From Caenimonas sp. SL110 (GTDB lineage Bacteria > Pseudomonadota > Gammaproteobacteria > Burkholderiales > Burkholderiaceae_C): a DNA stretch of 64,000 bases. Shown here one piece after another: positions 20,159-28,978 of the stretch; within the stretch, counting starts at the first letter, position 1; each line of letters starts with the position of its first letter. A program made the position numbers and the translations under genes. The notes beneath the pieces were generated by a model. That model saw only the letters and a program-made list of their open reading frames with translations. It was not told the DNA's origin and did not search any database. The DNA is taken from assembly GCF_001044395.1 (NCBI RefSeq), contig NZ_JANU01000002.1, positions 62,001-126,000 on the forward strand, in the 5' to 3' direction.

Positions 20159-20192
20159 AAAAAAAAGGGGCGGGCAATTGCTTGCCCGCCCC
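20159..20192 (-). terminator. Intrinsic terminator of the lipoprotein gene
   Basis: On the reverse strand an 11-bp perfect stem (GGGGCGGGCAA paired with TTGCCCGCCCC, loop of four) is followed by eight T residues. It lies 52 bp after the lipoprotein stop. A second 7-bp hairpin (GGGGACG-TGG-CGTCCCC) lies at 20205-20221. Confidence 0.92.
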
Positions 20193-20243
20193 CTGGAAGT
20201 CGCTGGGGACGTGGCGTCCCCAACCGATGTTGTCGCCGCGAAC

Positions 20244-21248
20244 TTACTGGTAGTTCACCGTCACCAGCGCACCCGAGCAGTCACCGGCCGCGTAGGCATA
20301 GGTGTAGTTCAGCGAGTAACCTGCGCCCGGTGTCGATCCCGCGGCTGCGAGCGAGTTCAGGTTGGCATTGCCGGCGCTGCAGGTGCCGGCAGGAACGCCG
20401 GTGATGCAGATCTTCGTGGGTGGCAGGTTGACCGGGATGGTCAGGCCGTTGGTGGTGACGGTGCCGCTGGCCGACACGGTGATGCCACACGACTCGGTGC
20501 CGCCGGTGCTGCTGCCAGGAATGCCCGTACCTGTGAAGGTGAAGGTGATGCCGTTACCGTTGATGGTGACGTAGGCGCTCGAGTAAGCGGCGGCGAACGA
20601 GGACGGGTTGGCCCAGGTCACGAAGGCTGCGAACGAGCCGCCGTTGGCCACGTACTTCGAAAATGCCTGCAGCGCCTTGCCGTAGGCATTGGCAGCCGCG
20701 CCGAACGTCGGCGCGAGCGTGGCAACGTTCACGCCGGTTCCAAGCTGGAACTGCGTCGCGACCGTCGATGAAGCCGTGCCGAAGTTGGCGCTGCTCACGC
20801 CGCCCGTCAAGCCCTTGGAGATGCTGTACGCGACCGAGGTGAGCGGCGTCACCATGCCGGTGGTGGCGCTGCCGTTGCTGGCAATCACGACCTGCAGCGG
20901 GGTGGACAGCGGGGTGGAAACGTTGGTGGCTTCGTCGATGTACGTGCCGCCGCTGGCTTCGATCACCACGTCGCCCATGTATTCGAGGTTGAGCGTGTAG
21001 CCGCCGGTCGAGTTGGTCGTCGTGCAGGCGAGCTGGTCGCCCTTGCCGGCGGCCACGGCCTTGAAGGCGCAAACATTGGCGCCGTTGACAGGGCCCTTGA
21101 TCACGGAACCGGAGACCGCGGTGGTGGCTACGGGCGCAGGGGTTGCCGGGGTTGAAGTACCGCCGCCATCGCTGCAGGCCGCAATCAGGCCGACAGCGGC
21201 AAGCGCCGCACACAAAAGCAGGACAGGTCGTTTGGTAACTGCTGACAT
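20244..21248 (-). CDS. Secreted lipoprotein of unknown function
   Basis: This 334-residue protein has a signal peptide ending in a lipobox, LIAAC with lipidated Cys25, followed by a Gly/Ser/Thr/Pro linker. After this, residues 45-90 (VSGSVIKGPVNGANVCAFKA) resemble the carboxypeptidase-regulatory/Cna-B-like beta fold often seen in bacterial outer-membrane lipoproteins. The rest is low in charge and rich in Thr, Ser, Gly and Ala, with six or so Cys that could form disulfides. It has its own terminator. A long inverted repeat lies just upstream of its start. No specific function can be assigned. Confidence 0.75.
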   Translation of the reverse strand: MSAVTKRPVLLLCAALAAVGLIAACSDGGGTSTPATPAPVATTAVSGSVIKGPVNGANVCAFKAVAAGKGDQLACTTTNSTGGYTLNLEYMGDVVIEASGGTYIDEATNVSTPLSTPLQVVIASNGSATTGMVTPLTSVAYSISKGLTGGVSSANFGTASSTVATQFQLGTGVNVATLAPTFGAAANAYGKALQAFSKYVANGGSFAAFVTWANPSSFAAAYSSAYVTINGNGITFTFTGTGIPGSSTGGTESCGITVSASGTVTTNGLTIPVNLPPTKICITGVPAGTCSAGNANLNSLAAAGSTPGAGYSLNYTYAYAAGDCSGALVTVNYQ

Positions 21249-21272
21249 CAGGGTACTCCGCTAGGTTGGAAA

Positions 21273-21299
21273 TGTGACCAGAGGTTACTGGTGGTCACA
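21273..21299. promoter_or_regulatory. 8-bp inverted repeat TGTGACCA-N11-TGGTCACA upstream of lipoprotein gene
   Basis: The arms are perfect, 25 bp upstream of the lipoprotein start and 29 bp after the FAD oxidoreductase stop on the same strand. It can be read as an operator (CRP-like half-sites TGTGA/TCACA but with wider spacing) or as a weak terminator hairpin followed by ATTTCC for the FAD gene. Confidence 0.45.
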
Positions 21300-21327
21300 C
21301 TCTACGGATACCCCTCGATCACGGGGG

Positions 21328-22752
21328 CTAGATTGAGAAGATTTTCCCGGGATTCATGATGTTTTTGGGGTCCAGCGCGCGTTTGATCGTGCGCATCACG
21401 TCCACCGCACCGGCACCTGTTTCGGCCACCAGAAAGCCCATCTTGTGCAGGCCCACGCCATGTTCACCCGTACAAGTTCCTTCCAGGCTCAAGGCACGCG
21501 CCACCAGCTGATGGTTGAGCTTCTCGGCGACCTCGCGCTCTTTCGGGTCATCGGGGTTCAGCAGGTAGCCAAAATGGAAGTTGCCGTCGCCGACATGGCC
21601 CACCAGGAAGTAAGGGATGCCGCTTTCGTCGGCTTCTTTCACCGAGTCGAGCAGGCAATCGGCCAGGCGCGAGATCGGCACGCAGGTGTCGGTCGAAATC
21701 GCTCGGCAGCCGGGGCGCGACTGGATCGCCGCAAAGTACGCGTTGTGCCGGGCCGCCCACAGGCGCGTGCGTTCTTCGGGTGTGCTGGCCCATTCGAATG
21801 CGTTGCCGCCGAACTCGGTGGCGATCTCCTGCACGGTCTCGGCCTGCTCTTTCACGCTGGCGGGCGAGCCGTGAAACTCCATCAGCAGCATGGGCTCTTC
21901 ACGCAGCCCGAGCTTGCTGTGCGCATTGACCATGCGCACGGTGTTGTCGTCGATCAGCTCCACCCGCGCGATCGGCACGCCCAGCTGGATGACCTGGATG
22001 GTGGTGCGCACAGCGGCCTCGATGCTCGGGAAAGAGCAGATCGCCGCCGAGATGGCCTCGGGCAGGGGATAGAGCTTGATCGTGACTTCGGTGATGACAC
22101 CGAGGGTGCCTTCGCTGCCGACAAACAGGCGGGTGAGGTCGTAGCCTGCGCTGGACTTCCGGGCGCGCGTACCGGTGCGGATGATTTCGCCGCTGGCGGT
22201 GACGACTTCGAGGGCCAGCACGTTTTCGCGCATCGTGCCGTAACGAACCGCATTGGTGCCGCTGGCGCGCGTGGCGCTCATGCCGCCGATGGAGGCGTCG
22301 GCGCCGGGGTCGATGGGAAAGAACAGGCCGGTGCTCTTGACGGCCTCGTTGACCTGCTTGCGCGTCACGCCGGGCTGCACCGTGACGGTCAGGTCTTCAG
22401 CGTTGATCGAGAGCACCTTGTTCATGCGCGACACGTCGATGCTGATGCCGCCTTGCACCGCGAGCAGGTGACCTTCGAGCGAAGAGCCGACACCGAATGC
22501 GATGACGGGGACTTCGTAGTCACCCGCGAGCTTGATCGCATCGGACACATCCTGCGTGCTCTCGGCGAAGACGACGGCGGAGGGGGGCGGCGCCGCGAAT
22601 GACGACTCATCGCGGCCGTGCTGCTCGCGCACCGCCATGGCGGTGGAACAGTTGGCGCCAAAGCGCGCCTTGAGCGCGTCTATGAGGGCTTGCGGTACGT
22701 CACGCTGGTTGATCTCAGGAACCAGGTGCGCGAAATCGGTGGGGGCGTTCAT
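21328..22752 (-). CDS. FAD-linked oxidoreductase, GlcD / D-lactate dehydrogenase type
   Basis: This 474-residue protein has an N-terminal FAD-binding type 4 domain (VIAFGVGSSLEGHLLAVQGG, DPGADASIGGMSATRASGTN) and a C-terminal FAD-oxidase domain ending in GTCTGEHGVGLHKMGFL and DPKNIMNPGKIF. Members oxidise D-lactate, glycolate or D-2-hydroxyglutarate and pass electrons to quinone or cytochrome. The ATG at 22752 has a GGAGAC ribosome-binding site; the in-frame extension to 22821 is not needed. No glcE or glcF partner is adjacent, favouring a single-subunit D-lactate-type enzyme. Substrate is not certain. Confidence 0.85.
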   Translation of the reverse strand: MNAPTDFAHLVPEINQRDVPQALIDALKARFGANCSTAMAVREQHGRDESSFAAPPPSAVVFAESTQDVSDAIKLAGDYEVPVIAFGVGSSLEGHLLAVQGGISIDVSRMNKVLSINAEDLTVTVQPGVTRKQVNEAVKSTGLFFPIDPGADASIGGMSATRASGTNAVRYGTMRENVLALEVVTASGEIIRTGTRARKSSAGYDLTRLFVGSEGTLGVITEVTIKLYPLPEAISAAICSFPSIEAAVRTTIQVIQLGVPIARVELIDDNTVRMVNAHSKLGLREEPMLLMEFHGSPASVKEQAETVQEIATEFGGNAFEWASTPEERTRLWAARHNAYFAAIQSRPGCRAISTDTCVPISRLADCLLDSVKEADESGIPYFLVGHVGDGNFHFGYLLNPDDPKEREVAEKLNHQLVARALSLEGTCTGEHGVGLHKMGFLVAETGAGAVDVMRTIKRALDPKNIMNPGKIFSI

Positions 22753-22908
22753 GCTTGTCTCCGGGAGCCGGGCCAGTTTAAGGCCTGCGCCCAGGGCCGT
22801 CACTTGGGGCGAGCGCCGCAAACCTTTGGCTTAGCGCTGGGAAGGCGGATGGGGTTTGGGGCAATCCGTTCAAGCACAATGAGGCGAAGCACACAGCAGA
22901 GGTTTGGC

Positions 22909-23478
22909 ATGGGCAAGCGACTGACACAGATCGCCACTCGCACGGGCGATGACGGCACGACAGGGTTGGGTGACAACACGCGCGTATCCAAGGGCAGCCT
23001 TCGCGTCCATGCGATGGGCGAAGTGGACGAGCTCAATTCGCACATCGGTGTGCTGCTGTGCGAAGAACTGCCTGAAGGCGTGAGCGATGTGCTGGTGGAG
23101 ATCCAGCACCAGCTCTTCAATCTGGGCGGCGAGTTGTCGATACCCGGGTTCGAGTTGCTGAAGGCCGAGGCCGTCGAGGCGCTCGACGACGCGCTCGCGC
23201 ACTACAACGCGCAGCTACCCAAGCTGCAGGAATTCATATTGCCCGCAGGCAACCGCGCTGCATCGCAGGCTCACGTGTGCCGCACGGTTGCCAGGCGTGC
23301 GGAGAGAGCCGTGGTGACCTTGGGCACAGAAGAATCGCTGCGCGATGCGCCGCGCCAATACCTCAATCGCCTGAGCGATCTGATGTTTGTGCTGGCACGC
23401 GTGTGCAACCGTATCAATGGCGGCGACGACGTCTACTGGAAAAGCGAGCGGCTCGCGCGTTCGCAATCGCAGGAGTGA
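22909..23478 (+). CDS. Cob(I)yrinic acid a,c-diamide adenosyltransferase, PduO type
   Basis: This 189-residue protein begins GKRLTQIATRTGDDGTTGLG, the ATP-binding motif of PduO-type adenosyltransferases, followed by VHAMGEVDELNSHIG and the C-terminal RRAERAVV and YLNRLSDLMFVLAR motifs. It transfers the adenosyl group from ATP to cob(I)alamin, making coenzyme B12. ATG at 22909 is chosen from homology; the frame is open further upstream. It is divergent from the FAD oxidoreductase. The window also encodes B12-dependent methionine synthase, which uses methylcobalamin instead. Confidence 0.92.
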   Translation: MGKRLTQIATRTGDDGTTGLGDNTRVSKGSLRVHAMGEVDELNSHIGVLLCEELPEGVSDVLVEIQHQLFNLGGELSIPGFELLKAEAVEALDDALAHYNAQLPKLQEFILPAGNRAASQAHVCRTVARRAERAVVTLGTEESLRDAPRQYLNRLSDLMFVLARVCNRINGGDDVYWKSERLARSQSQE

Positions 23479-23486
23479 CAGTCTGG

Positions 23487-23933
23487 CTACAGTTTCAACA
23501 CCGCCAGCGTCAGCCGTGACACGCACGTCGGCCGGCCTTCATCGTCATGCAGGTCGATGTGCCAGACCTGCGTGCTGCGCCCGATGTGCACCGGTCGCGT
23601 GATGCCGGTGACCCAACCCGACTTCGCGCCGCGCAGGTGATTGGCGTTGATGTCCAGGCCCACGACGCGATAGCCCACATCGCTGGAATACATGCCGCCG
23701 CACGAACCCAGCGTCTCGGCCAGCACCACCGACACCCCGCCGTGCATCAGGCCGTAGGGCTGCTTCGTGCGCGAGTCCACCGGCATGCGGCCACGGATGA
23801 AATCATCACCGACTTCCAGGAACTCCATGCCCAGGTGTTCGGGTGCCGTGCCGATGTGCGACTTTGCGAGTAGCTCGATGGAGATCGGCTTCTTCCAGAT
23901 GCGAGAGGATGTTGAAGGGGTCGTGGAGGTCAT
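23487..23933 (-). CDS. Hotdog-fold thioesterase (PaaI/MenI-like)
   Basis: This 148-residue protein shows the hotdog motif PYGLMHGGVSVVLAETLGS, with the catalytic Glu in the long helix, and the strand GRSTQVWHIDLHDDEGR. Family members cleave acyl- or aroyl-CoA thioesters such as 1,4-dihydroxy-2-naphthoyl-CoA. Its start overlaps the permease stop by 4 bp, so the two are cotranscribed. It converges on the adenosyltransferase gene with an 8-bp gap. The exact substrate is unknown. Confidence 0.85.
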   Translation of the reverse strand: MTSTTPSTSSRIWKKPISIELLAKSHIGTAPEHLGMEFLEVGDDFIRGRMPVDSRTKQPYGLMHGGVSVVLAETLGSCGGMYSSDVGYRVVGLDINANHLRGAKSGWVTGITRPVHIGRSTQVWHIDLHDDEGRPTCVSRLTLAVLKL

Positions 23934-25270
23934 CGGTCGATTTTAGGAGCGATGGTTTCGCCGCGTTCACTGACACCTCCACGGCTCAGCAGCGCATGCA
24001 GCAAGATGGCGCCGAACGTTGCGGTCCCGATGCCGCCGAGCGCAAAGGCAGACGGGCCCGAGCCGAACTTGAGCGTGAAGTCGGCGGTGCCGATCACGAG
24101 CGTGATGGCCGCGACGATCAGGTTCTTGTTCTGCGAAAAATCCACGCGGTTGTCGACCCAGATCTTTGCGCCAGCCACTGCGATGAGCCCGAACACCACG
24201 ATGGATACGCCCCCCATCACCGGCAGCGGAATCGCCTGGATCACCGCGCCGAACTTGGGCGAGAAGCCCAGCACGATCGCGATCACTGCAGCCACGACGA
24301 ACACCGCAGTCGAATAGATCTTGGTCGCCGCCATCACGCCGATGTTCTCCGCGTACGTCGTGACGCCGGTGCCGCCGCCCGCGCCGCTGACCATCGTTGC
24401 AACACCATCACCGATGAAGGCGCGGCCGATGTAGGGGTCGAGGTTGCGACCGGTCATCGCCGTGACGGCCTTGATGTGGCCCAGGTTCTCTGCCACCAGG
24501 ATGATGGCCACCGGTGCGATGAGCAGCATGGCGTTGGCACTGAAAACAGGCGCTGCAAATGCGGGTGCGCCGAACCAGGCCGCATTGGCAATGCCCGAGA
24601 AATCCATCGGCTTGCCCCAACCCAATCCATTGGTCAGCACCGCATAGATCACCGATGCAACGATCAGTCCGACCAGGATCAAAAGGCGCTGCACCATGCC
24701 GCGCGTGAACACCGCGACCACGGCCACCGACACGAAGGTCACGGCCTGCATCCATGAATCGAAATTGCTGGCTGCCATGTTCTTGACCGGTATGCCGGCG
24801 AGGTTCAGGCCGATCACCGCGACGACTGCGCCAGTGACAACCGGAGGCATCAGTCGCTCGACCCAGTTCGTGCCGACAGCCTGCACGATCGCACCGATGA
24901 TGGTGTAGACGGCACCGCACGCGATGATGCCGCCGAGTGCGACGCCCAGATTCGCGTTCGGGCCCTTGCCCGCATAGGCGCTGGCTGCGATGACCACGCC
25001 GATGAAAGCAAAGCTGGAACCCAGGTAGCTGGGCACCTTGCCGCCGGTGATGAAAAAGAAGATGAGCGTGCCGATGCCGCTCATGAGAATGGCGATGTTG
25101 GGATCGAACCCCATGAGAATGGGCGCCAGCACGGTAGCACCGAACATCGCGATCACATGCTGCACGCCCATCACCGCCGTCTGCGGCCAGGGCAGGCGTT
25201 CATCGGGAGCGATGACCCCGCCCTGGTTCAACACCTCGGAAGACTTCTCGGTCCAGTCGAACATGCCCAT
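23930..25270 (-). CDS. uraA: Uracil/xanthine permease, NCS2 family (UraA-like)
   Basis: This 446-residue transporter has about fourteen hydrophobic segments. The signature TTYAENIGVMAATKIYS matches the NAT motif of UraA, and the N-terminal MGVQHVIAMFGATVLAPILM is conserved in the family. It should import uracil with protons. ATG at 25270 is preceded by GGAG at 8 bp; the longer frame upstream translates a REP-like repeat and is rejected. It leads a two-gene operon with the thioesterase. Confidence 0.87.
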   Translation of the reverse strand: MGMFDWTEKSSEVLNQGGVIAPDERLPWPQTAVMGVQHVIAMFGATVLAPILMGFDPNIAILMSGIGTLIFFFITGGKVPSYLGSSFAFIGVVIAASAYAGKGPNANLGVALGGIIACGAVYTIIGAIVQAVGTNWVERLMPPVVTGAVVAVIGLNLAGIPVKNMAASNFDSWMQAVTFVSVAVVAVFTRGMVQRLLILVGLIVASVIYAVLTNGLGWGKPMDFSGIANAAWFGAPAFAAPVFSANAMLLIAPVAIILVAENLGHIKAVTAMTGRNLDPYIGRAFIGDGVATMVSGAGGGTGVTTYAENIGVMAATKIYSTAVFVVAAVIAIVLGFSPKFGAVIQAIPLPVMGGVSIVVFGLIAVAGAKIWVDNRVDFSQNKNLIVAAITLVIGTADFTLKFGSGPSAFALGGIGTATFGAILLHALLSRGGVSERGETIAPKIDR

Positions 25271-25343
25271 ATCCCCGCTCCTTCGCTTTTTTGGTGAAGC
25301 GATGCTAGGGGCAATGGCGGGACTGCACAAGGCTTTGAAAGTC

Positions 25344-25422
25344 ATGCCGGACTCGATCCGGCATCCACCGCGAAGCGCAAGCGGCGCTTGATCACAGATG
25401 GATTGCGGGTCAAGCCCGCAAT
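25344..25422. repeat. REP-like paired palindromes, locus A
   Basis: Two 8-bp stems with 5-base loops: ATGCCGGA-CTCGA-TCCGGCAT (25344-25364) and ATTGCGGG-TCAAG-CCCGCAAT (25402-25422), separated by 37 bp. They sit between the divergent permease and acetoacetyl-CoA synthetase genes. The same two palindromes recur at 53.6 kb and 63.1 kb. Confidence 0.85.
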
Positions 25423-25520
25423 GACAGGCAGAGTGGCAATGACAACCGTCGTGCTCGCGATCACATCCGTCAGGGTAAGTCGCGAAGGTCACCTCGCGCT
25501 TGCGCTGCTACGCTGCGCCA

Positions 25521-27533
25521 ATGACCGCCGCGTTCATTCCCCAGATCCGCCTCTACCAGCAGTGGCTGCAGGACAAGCGAGGTTTGTCCTTTCCCGACTA
25601 CGACGCGCTGTGGCGCTGGTCCACCACCGACCTTGACGCCTTCTGGCAAAGCATCTGGGACTACTTCGAACTGCAGTCGCCCACGCCGCACCGCGCGGTA
25701 TTGGCCAACCCGAAGATGCCCGGCGCGCAATGGTTCGAGGGCGCGCAGTTCAACTATGCAAGGCAGGTGTTTCGCCATGTCGATGCGGCCAGCGAAGCGC
25801 AACTGCCAGCCATCGTGAGCCGCAATGAAAAAGGCGATCACCGCGAGATCGGCTGGCGCGAGTTGCGCCACCAGGTCGCTGCGTTGGCGCTGCACCTGCA
25901 GGCGCAAGGCGTCGTGCCCGGCGACCGGGTGGCGGCCTACATGCCCAACATCCCGGAAACCATCATCGCTTTCCTGGCCGTGGTCAGCATCGGCGGCGTG
26001 TGGAGCCTGTGCGCGCCTGACATGGGCACCCATGCGGTGCTCGACCGCTTCAAACAGATCGCGCCCAAGGTGCTGATCGCGACCGATGGCGTGACCTATG
26101 GACACCGCGAGTTCGATCGCGTGGAGGTGATTGGCGAGATGCGGGCGGCGCTGCCTTCGGTCGAACACCTGATCGTGCTTCGCAACCTGGGTGCGCCGGA
26201 TGAGCCGTTGACACAGCTGGCGCCATGGACGGACTTCACCCGTGCGCTGCAAGCGCAGCCGCAAGACACTGCGGCCTTCGAGCCCGTCTGGTTGCCATTC
26301 GACCATCCCCTGTGGATCGTTTATTCAAGCGGCACCACCGGCCTGCCCAAACCCATCGTTCACGGACACGGCGGCACCGTCATCGTCGGCATGGCGCTGA
26401 ACATCCTGCACAACGATGTCGGATGCAGCTATCACGCCAACAGTTTCGGCGAGCGGTTCCACTGGTACAGCTCGACCGGCTGGGTGATGTGGAACCTGCA
26501 GGCCGGAAGCCTCTTGAACGGAACGACGGCGTGCATCTACGACGGCAACCCCGCAGGCACCAAAGACAATCCCGACTGGACCGTGCTGTGGCGGTTCGCT
26601 GCCGAAACCGGCGTGACGTTCTTCGGCGCGGGGGCGGCGTTTTTTTCCAGTTGCATGAAGGCGGGGCTGGAGCTATCTGCCATCGGCGACCTCACGGCGA
26701 TTCGCTCGCTCGGCACGACAGGCTCGCCGCTCAGCGCCGACGTGCAGGCCTGGGGCACGAGCCAGTTTGAAAGGGCAGGCACGCCCGATATCTGGTGGTG
26801 CAACATCTCTGGCGGAACCGACTTTGCGGGTGCCTTCATCGGGGGAAACCGCGAACTGCCGATGGAGCCGGGCGTGATGCAGTGCCGGTTGCTCGGGTGT
26901 GCGGTTGAAGCGTGGAACGAACAGGGTGAGCCGGTTATCGGCGAAGTGGGCGAGCTGGTCTGCACAAAGCCGATTCCGTCGATGCCGCTCTACTTCTGGG
27001 GCGACGAAGGCAACAAGCGCTATCTCTCGTCGTACTTCGATACCTGGCCCGGCATCTGGCGCCACGGTGACTGGCTCAAGGTCGCGCCGACTGGTGGCTG
27101 CGTGATCTACGGCCGCAGCGATGCGACTATCAACCGTCACGGACTGCGCATGGGAACCAGCGAGCTGTACAGCGCGGTGGAAGCGTTGCCCGAAGTGCTC
27201 GACTCGATGGTGGTCGATCTGGAATATCTGGGGCGCGAAAGCTACATGCCGCTGTTCGTGGTGCTGCGCCCGGGCATTGCGCTCGATGACGCGATGCGCG
27301 GACGCATCAACAACGCCATTCGCACTGCGCTTTCACCGCGATTCATGCCCGACGAAATTTTCAGCGTGGCTGAAATTCCGCGAACGATGTCCGGCAAGAA
27401 ACAGGAGCTGCCGATCAAGAAACTCTTGCTCGGTCAGCCCCTGGAGAAAGTGGTCAACAAGGAAGCGATGGCCAACCCCGCATGCCTGGACTGGTATGTG
27501 GAGCTGGCCTCGCGCCGCCTGCGTCAGCCCTGA
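25521..27533 (+). CDS. Acetoacetate-CoA ligase (acetoacetyl-CoA synthetase)
   Basis: This 670-residue ANL-superfamily enzyme has IVYSSGTTGLPKPIVHGHGG (AMP-binding P-loop), an acetoacetyl-CoA-synthetase-type N-terminus (FPDYDALWRWSTTDLDAFW) and the late motif YGRSDATINRHGLRMGTSEL. Near the C-terminus, RTMSGKKQELPIKKLL holds the catalytic Lys. It activates acetoacetate to acetoacetyl-CoA with ATP, as in polyhydroxybutyrate or ketone-body use. ATG at 25521 fits the family. Its last 10 bases overlap a convergent gene. Propionyl- or acetyl-CoA ligase is less likely given the N-terminus. Confidence 0.9.
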   Translation: MTAAFIPQIRLYQQWLQDKRGLSFPDYDALWRWSTTDLDAFWQSIWDYFELQSPTPHRAVLANPKMPGAQWFEGAQFNYARQVFRHVDAASEAQLPAIVSRNEKGDHREIGWRELRHQVAALALHLQAQGVVPGDRVAAYMPNIPETIIAFLAVVSIGGVWSLCAPDMGTHAVLDRFKQIAPKVLIATDGVTYGHREFDRVEVIGEMRAALPSVEHLIVLRNLGAPDEPLTQLAPWTDFTRALQAQPQDTAAFEPVWLPFDHPLWIVYSSGTTGLPKPIVHGHGGTVIVGMALNILHNDVGCSYHANSFGERFHWYSSTGWVMWNLQAGSLLNGTTACIYDGNPAGTKDNPDWTVLWRFAAETGVTFFGAGAAFFSSCMKAGLELSAIGDLTAIRSLGTTGSPLSADVQAWGTSQFERAGTPDIWWCNISGGTDFAGAFIGGNRELPMEPGVMQCRLLGCAVEAWNEQGEPVIGEVGELVCTKPIPSMPLYFWGDEGNKRYLSSYFDTWPGIWRHGDWLKVAPTGGCVIYGRSDATINRHGLRMGTSELYSAVEALPEVLDSMVVDLEYLGRESYMPLFVVLRPGIALDDAMRGRINNAIRTALSPRFMPDEIFSVAEIPRTMSGKKQELPIKKLLLGQPLEKVVNKEAMANPACLDWYVELASRRLRQP

Positions 27534-28867
27534 CGCTGGAACAGGACCAGTGTGGACTCGGACTTCAGGTTGCCGCGTGTGGATGTCATCTCGACGTCGT
27601 AACGCGTGCCGGGCAGCGGGAACTTCGGCGAGAAGCTGAACGAGAAGTTGCCGTTGCCGTCAGCCTGAATGCGCTGCGACAGCACTTCCTGGTTGATGCC
27701 CAGGCCCACCACCGAAGCGCTGGCCAACACCCGCACATCGACTGTCGCGCCCGGCAGCGTGCGGCCTTGCACCAGCGTCGCGCCCGGAGGAATCTGCGCG
27801 TTGTTGGCATGGCTGGTCACCTGCAGCGGCAGCACCGTGGGTGCTGGCGCCACGACGGTCACCACCTCGAAGTCCCAGGCGCGGCGCACGGTGTTGCCAC
27901 CGAGATCGCTGGCCGTCACTTCAACGCTGTGGCGGCCTGGCGGCAGGTCGGCGCGGTAGGTGAAGTGCTGCGGCGTGATCTCGCTTTGCGCCGTCACGTT
28001 GCGGCCCGAGACAACGATGCGAACGCTTCGCGGGTCCACGCCCACGCCACCGGCATCGTCGAAGGTGCCCGTGATGGATGCGCCCCGGCCGATGATGGCT
28101 TCGCCGTCACGCGGCGCGGTGTGACGAATCACAGGCGGGCGCGCATCGGCGATCAGCGGCTGGGTCAACGCTTGCGTCACGACACGGTCGCCGATGCGCA
28201 GGGTTGCGACGACTGGGCGCGAAGGCGCGAAGTTGTCCATGCGGCGGATCGTGTAGCTGCCTTCATAAACGCCGGGACGCACTTCGCGCATCGCGACGTT
28301 TTGCACGACGCCCGGAATGTCGAATTCGGCGCGGGCACCCGGCATGCCGGTCAGGGAGAAGGCCAGCTCGGCGCCGGGCTCCAGCCGATTGATCGGGGTG
28401 ACGACAAATCGCTCGATGCGCAGCGGTGCCGGTTGAACCACCGGGGGCAGGGGACGCGTCACGACCGGGCGGTCGATGTTGGCCGGAAAGTTGAAGACGG
28501 TGCTGGTCGTCACGTTGCGCGCGCGCAGCGATGCGCGAATCGCGCTCTCTTCGTTGATGCGGTCGGTGCGGCGGATGGTGTAGGTGCCGGTGTAGATGCC
28601 GCGATCGGTTTCCTTGAGCACGATCAGGCGCTGCACGCCGCGGATGCGCAGCGTGACCTGTGCACGTGGGGCGCCTTCTACCTTGAAGCTCAGCTCCGAC
28701 CCAGGGGCGAGGCCGTTATCGGCAGCGACATCGAACGAGTCGAGTTGGGGCGCGACGCGCTGCGCTTGCGCGGTAGCGGGCAGGGCCATCAGCGTTGCGG
28801 CGACGGGCATCAGCAGGAATGCTGCGGCGATATGGTTGCGAAGATTGCGAGTTTGTGTGGTCATCAT
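27524..28867 (-). CDS. Secreted multi-domain beta-sandwich protein of unknown function
   Basis: This 447-residue protein has a signal peptide ending at about residue 35 (LPATAQAQ). Two homologous modules follow at about 40-125 and 150-235; compare GIYTGTYTIRRTDRINEESA with GVYEGSYTIRRMDNFAPSRP. They are followed by two Ig/Big-like domains at about 240-340 and 350-447 (RHSVEVTASDLGGNTVRRAW). It presumably works in the periplasm or at the surface. It lies 111 bp downstream of another secreted-protein gene on the same strand; its 3' end overlaps the convergent ligase gene. No catalytic motif is visible. Confidence 0.72.
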   Translation of the reverse strand: MMTTQTRNLRNHIAAAFLLMPVAATLMALPATAQAQRVAPQLDSFDVAADNGLAPGSELSFKVEGAPRAQVTLRIRGVQRLIVLKETDRGIYTGTYTIRRTDRINEESAIRASLRARNVTTSTVFNFPANIDRPVVTRPLPPVVQPAPLRIERFVVTPINRLEPGAELAFSLTGMPGARAEFDIPGVVQNVAMREVRPGVYEGSYTIRRMDNFAPSRPVVATLRIGDRVVTQALTQPLIADARPPVIRHTAPRDGEAIIGRGASITGTFDDAGGVGVDPRSVRIVVSGRNVTAQSEITPQHFTYRADLPPGRHSVEVTASDLGGNTVRRAWDFEVVTVVAPAPTVLPLQVTSHANNAQIPPGATLVQGRTLPGATVDVRVLASASVVGLGINQEVLSQRIQADGNGNFSFSFSPKFPLPGTRYDVEMTSTRGNLKSESTLVLFQRQG

Positions 28868-28978
28868 GACGAAGCCTTTTGGAGAGATTCAACGATACCT
28901 CTGTAACGCGCGAAGCTCATGTACAAAGGGTCAGCGCGGGACCCACCCGCGTGTAGGACGCGGGCGGATGCTGCTCAT

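Noticed and set aside
21273-21299. CRP site
   Set aside because: TGTGA and TCACA half-sites occur, but the spacing is wider than the 6-bp CRP spacer; kept only as an inverted repeat.
25271-25492. In-frame N-terminal extension of the UraA-like permease
   Set aside because: It translates the REP-like palindromes; ATG at 25270 has a good ribosome site and gives the family length.
27482-28906. 474-residue forward open frame opposite the secreted multi-domain protein
   Set aside because: The reverse-strand protein has a signal peptide and duplicated domains; the forward frame is His/Arg-rich shadow.
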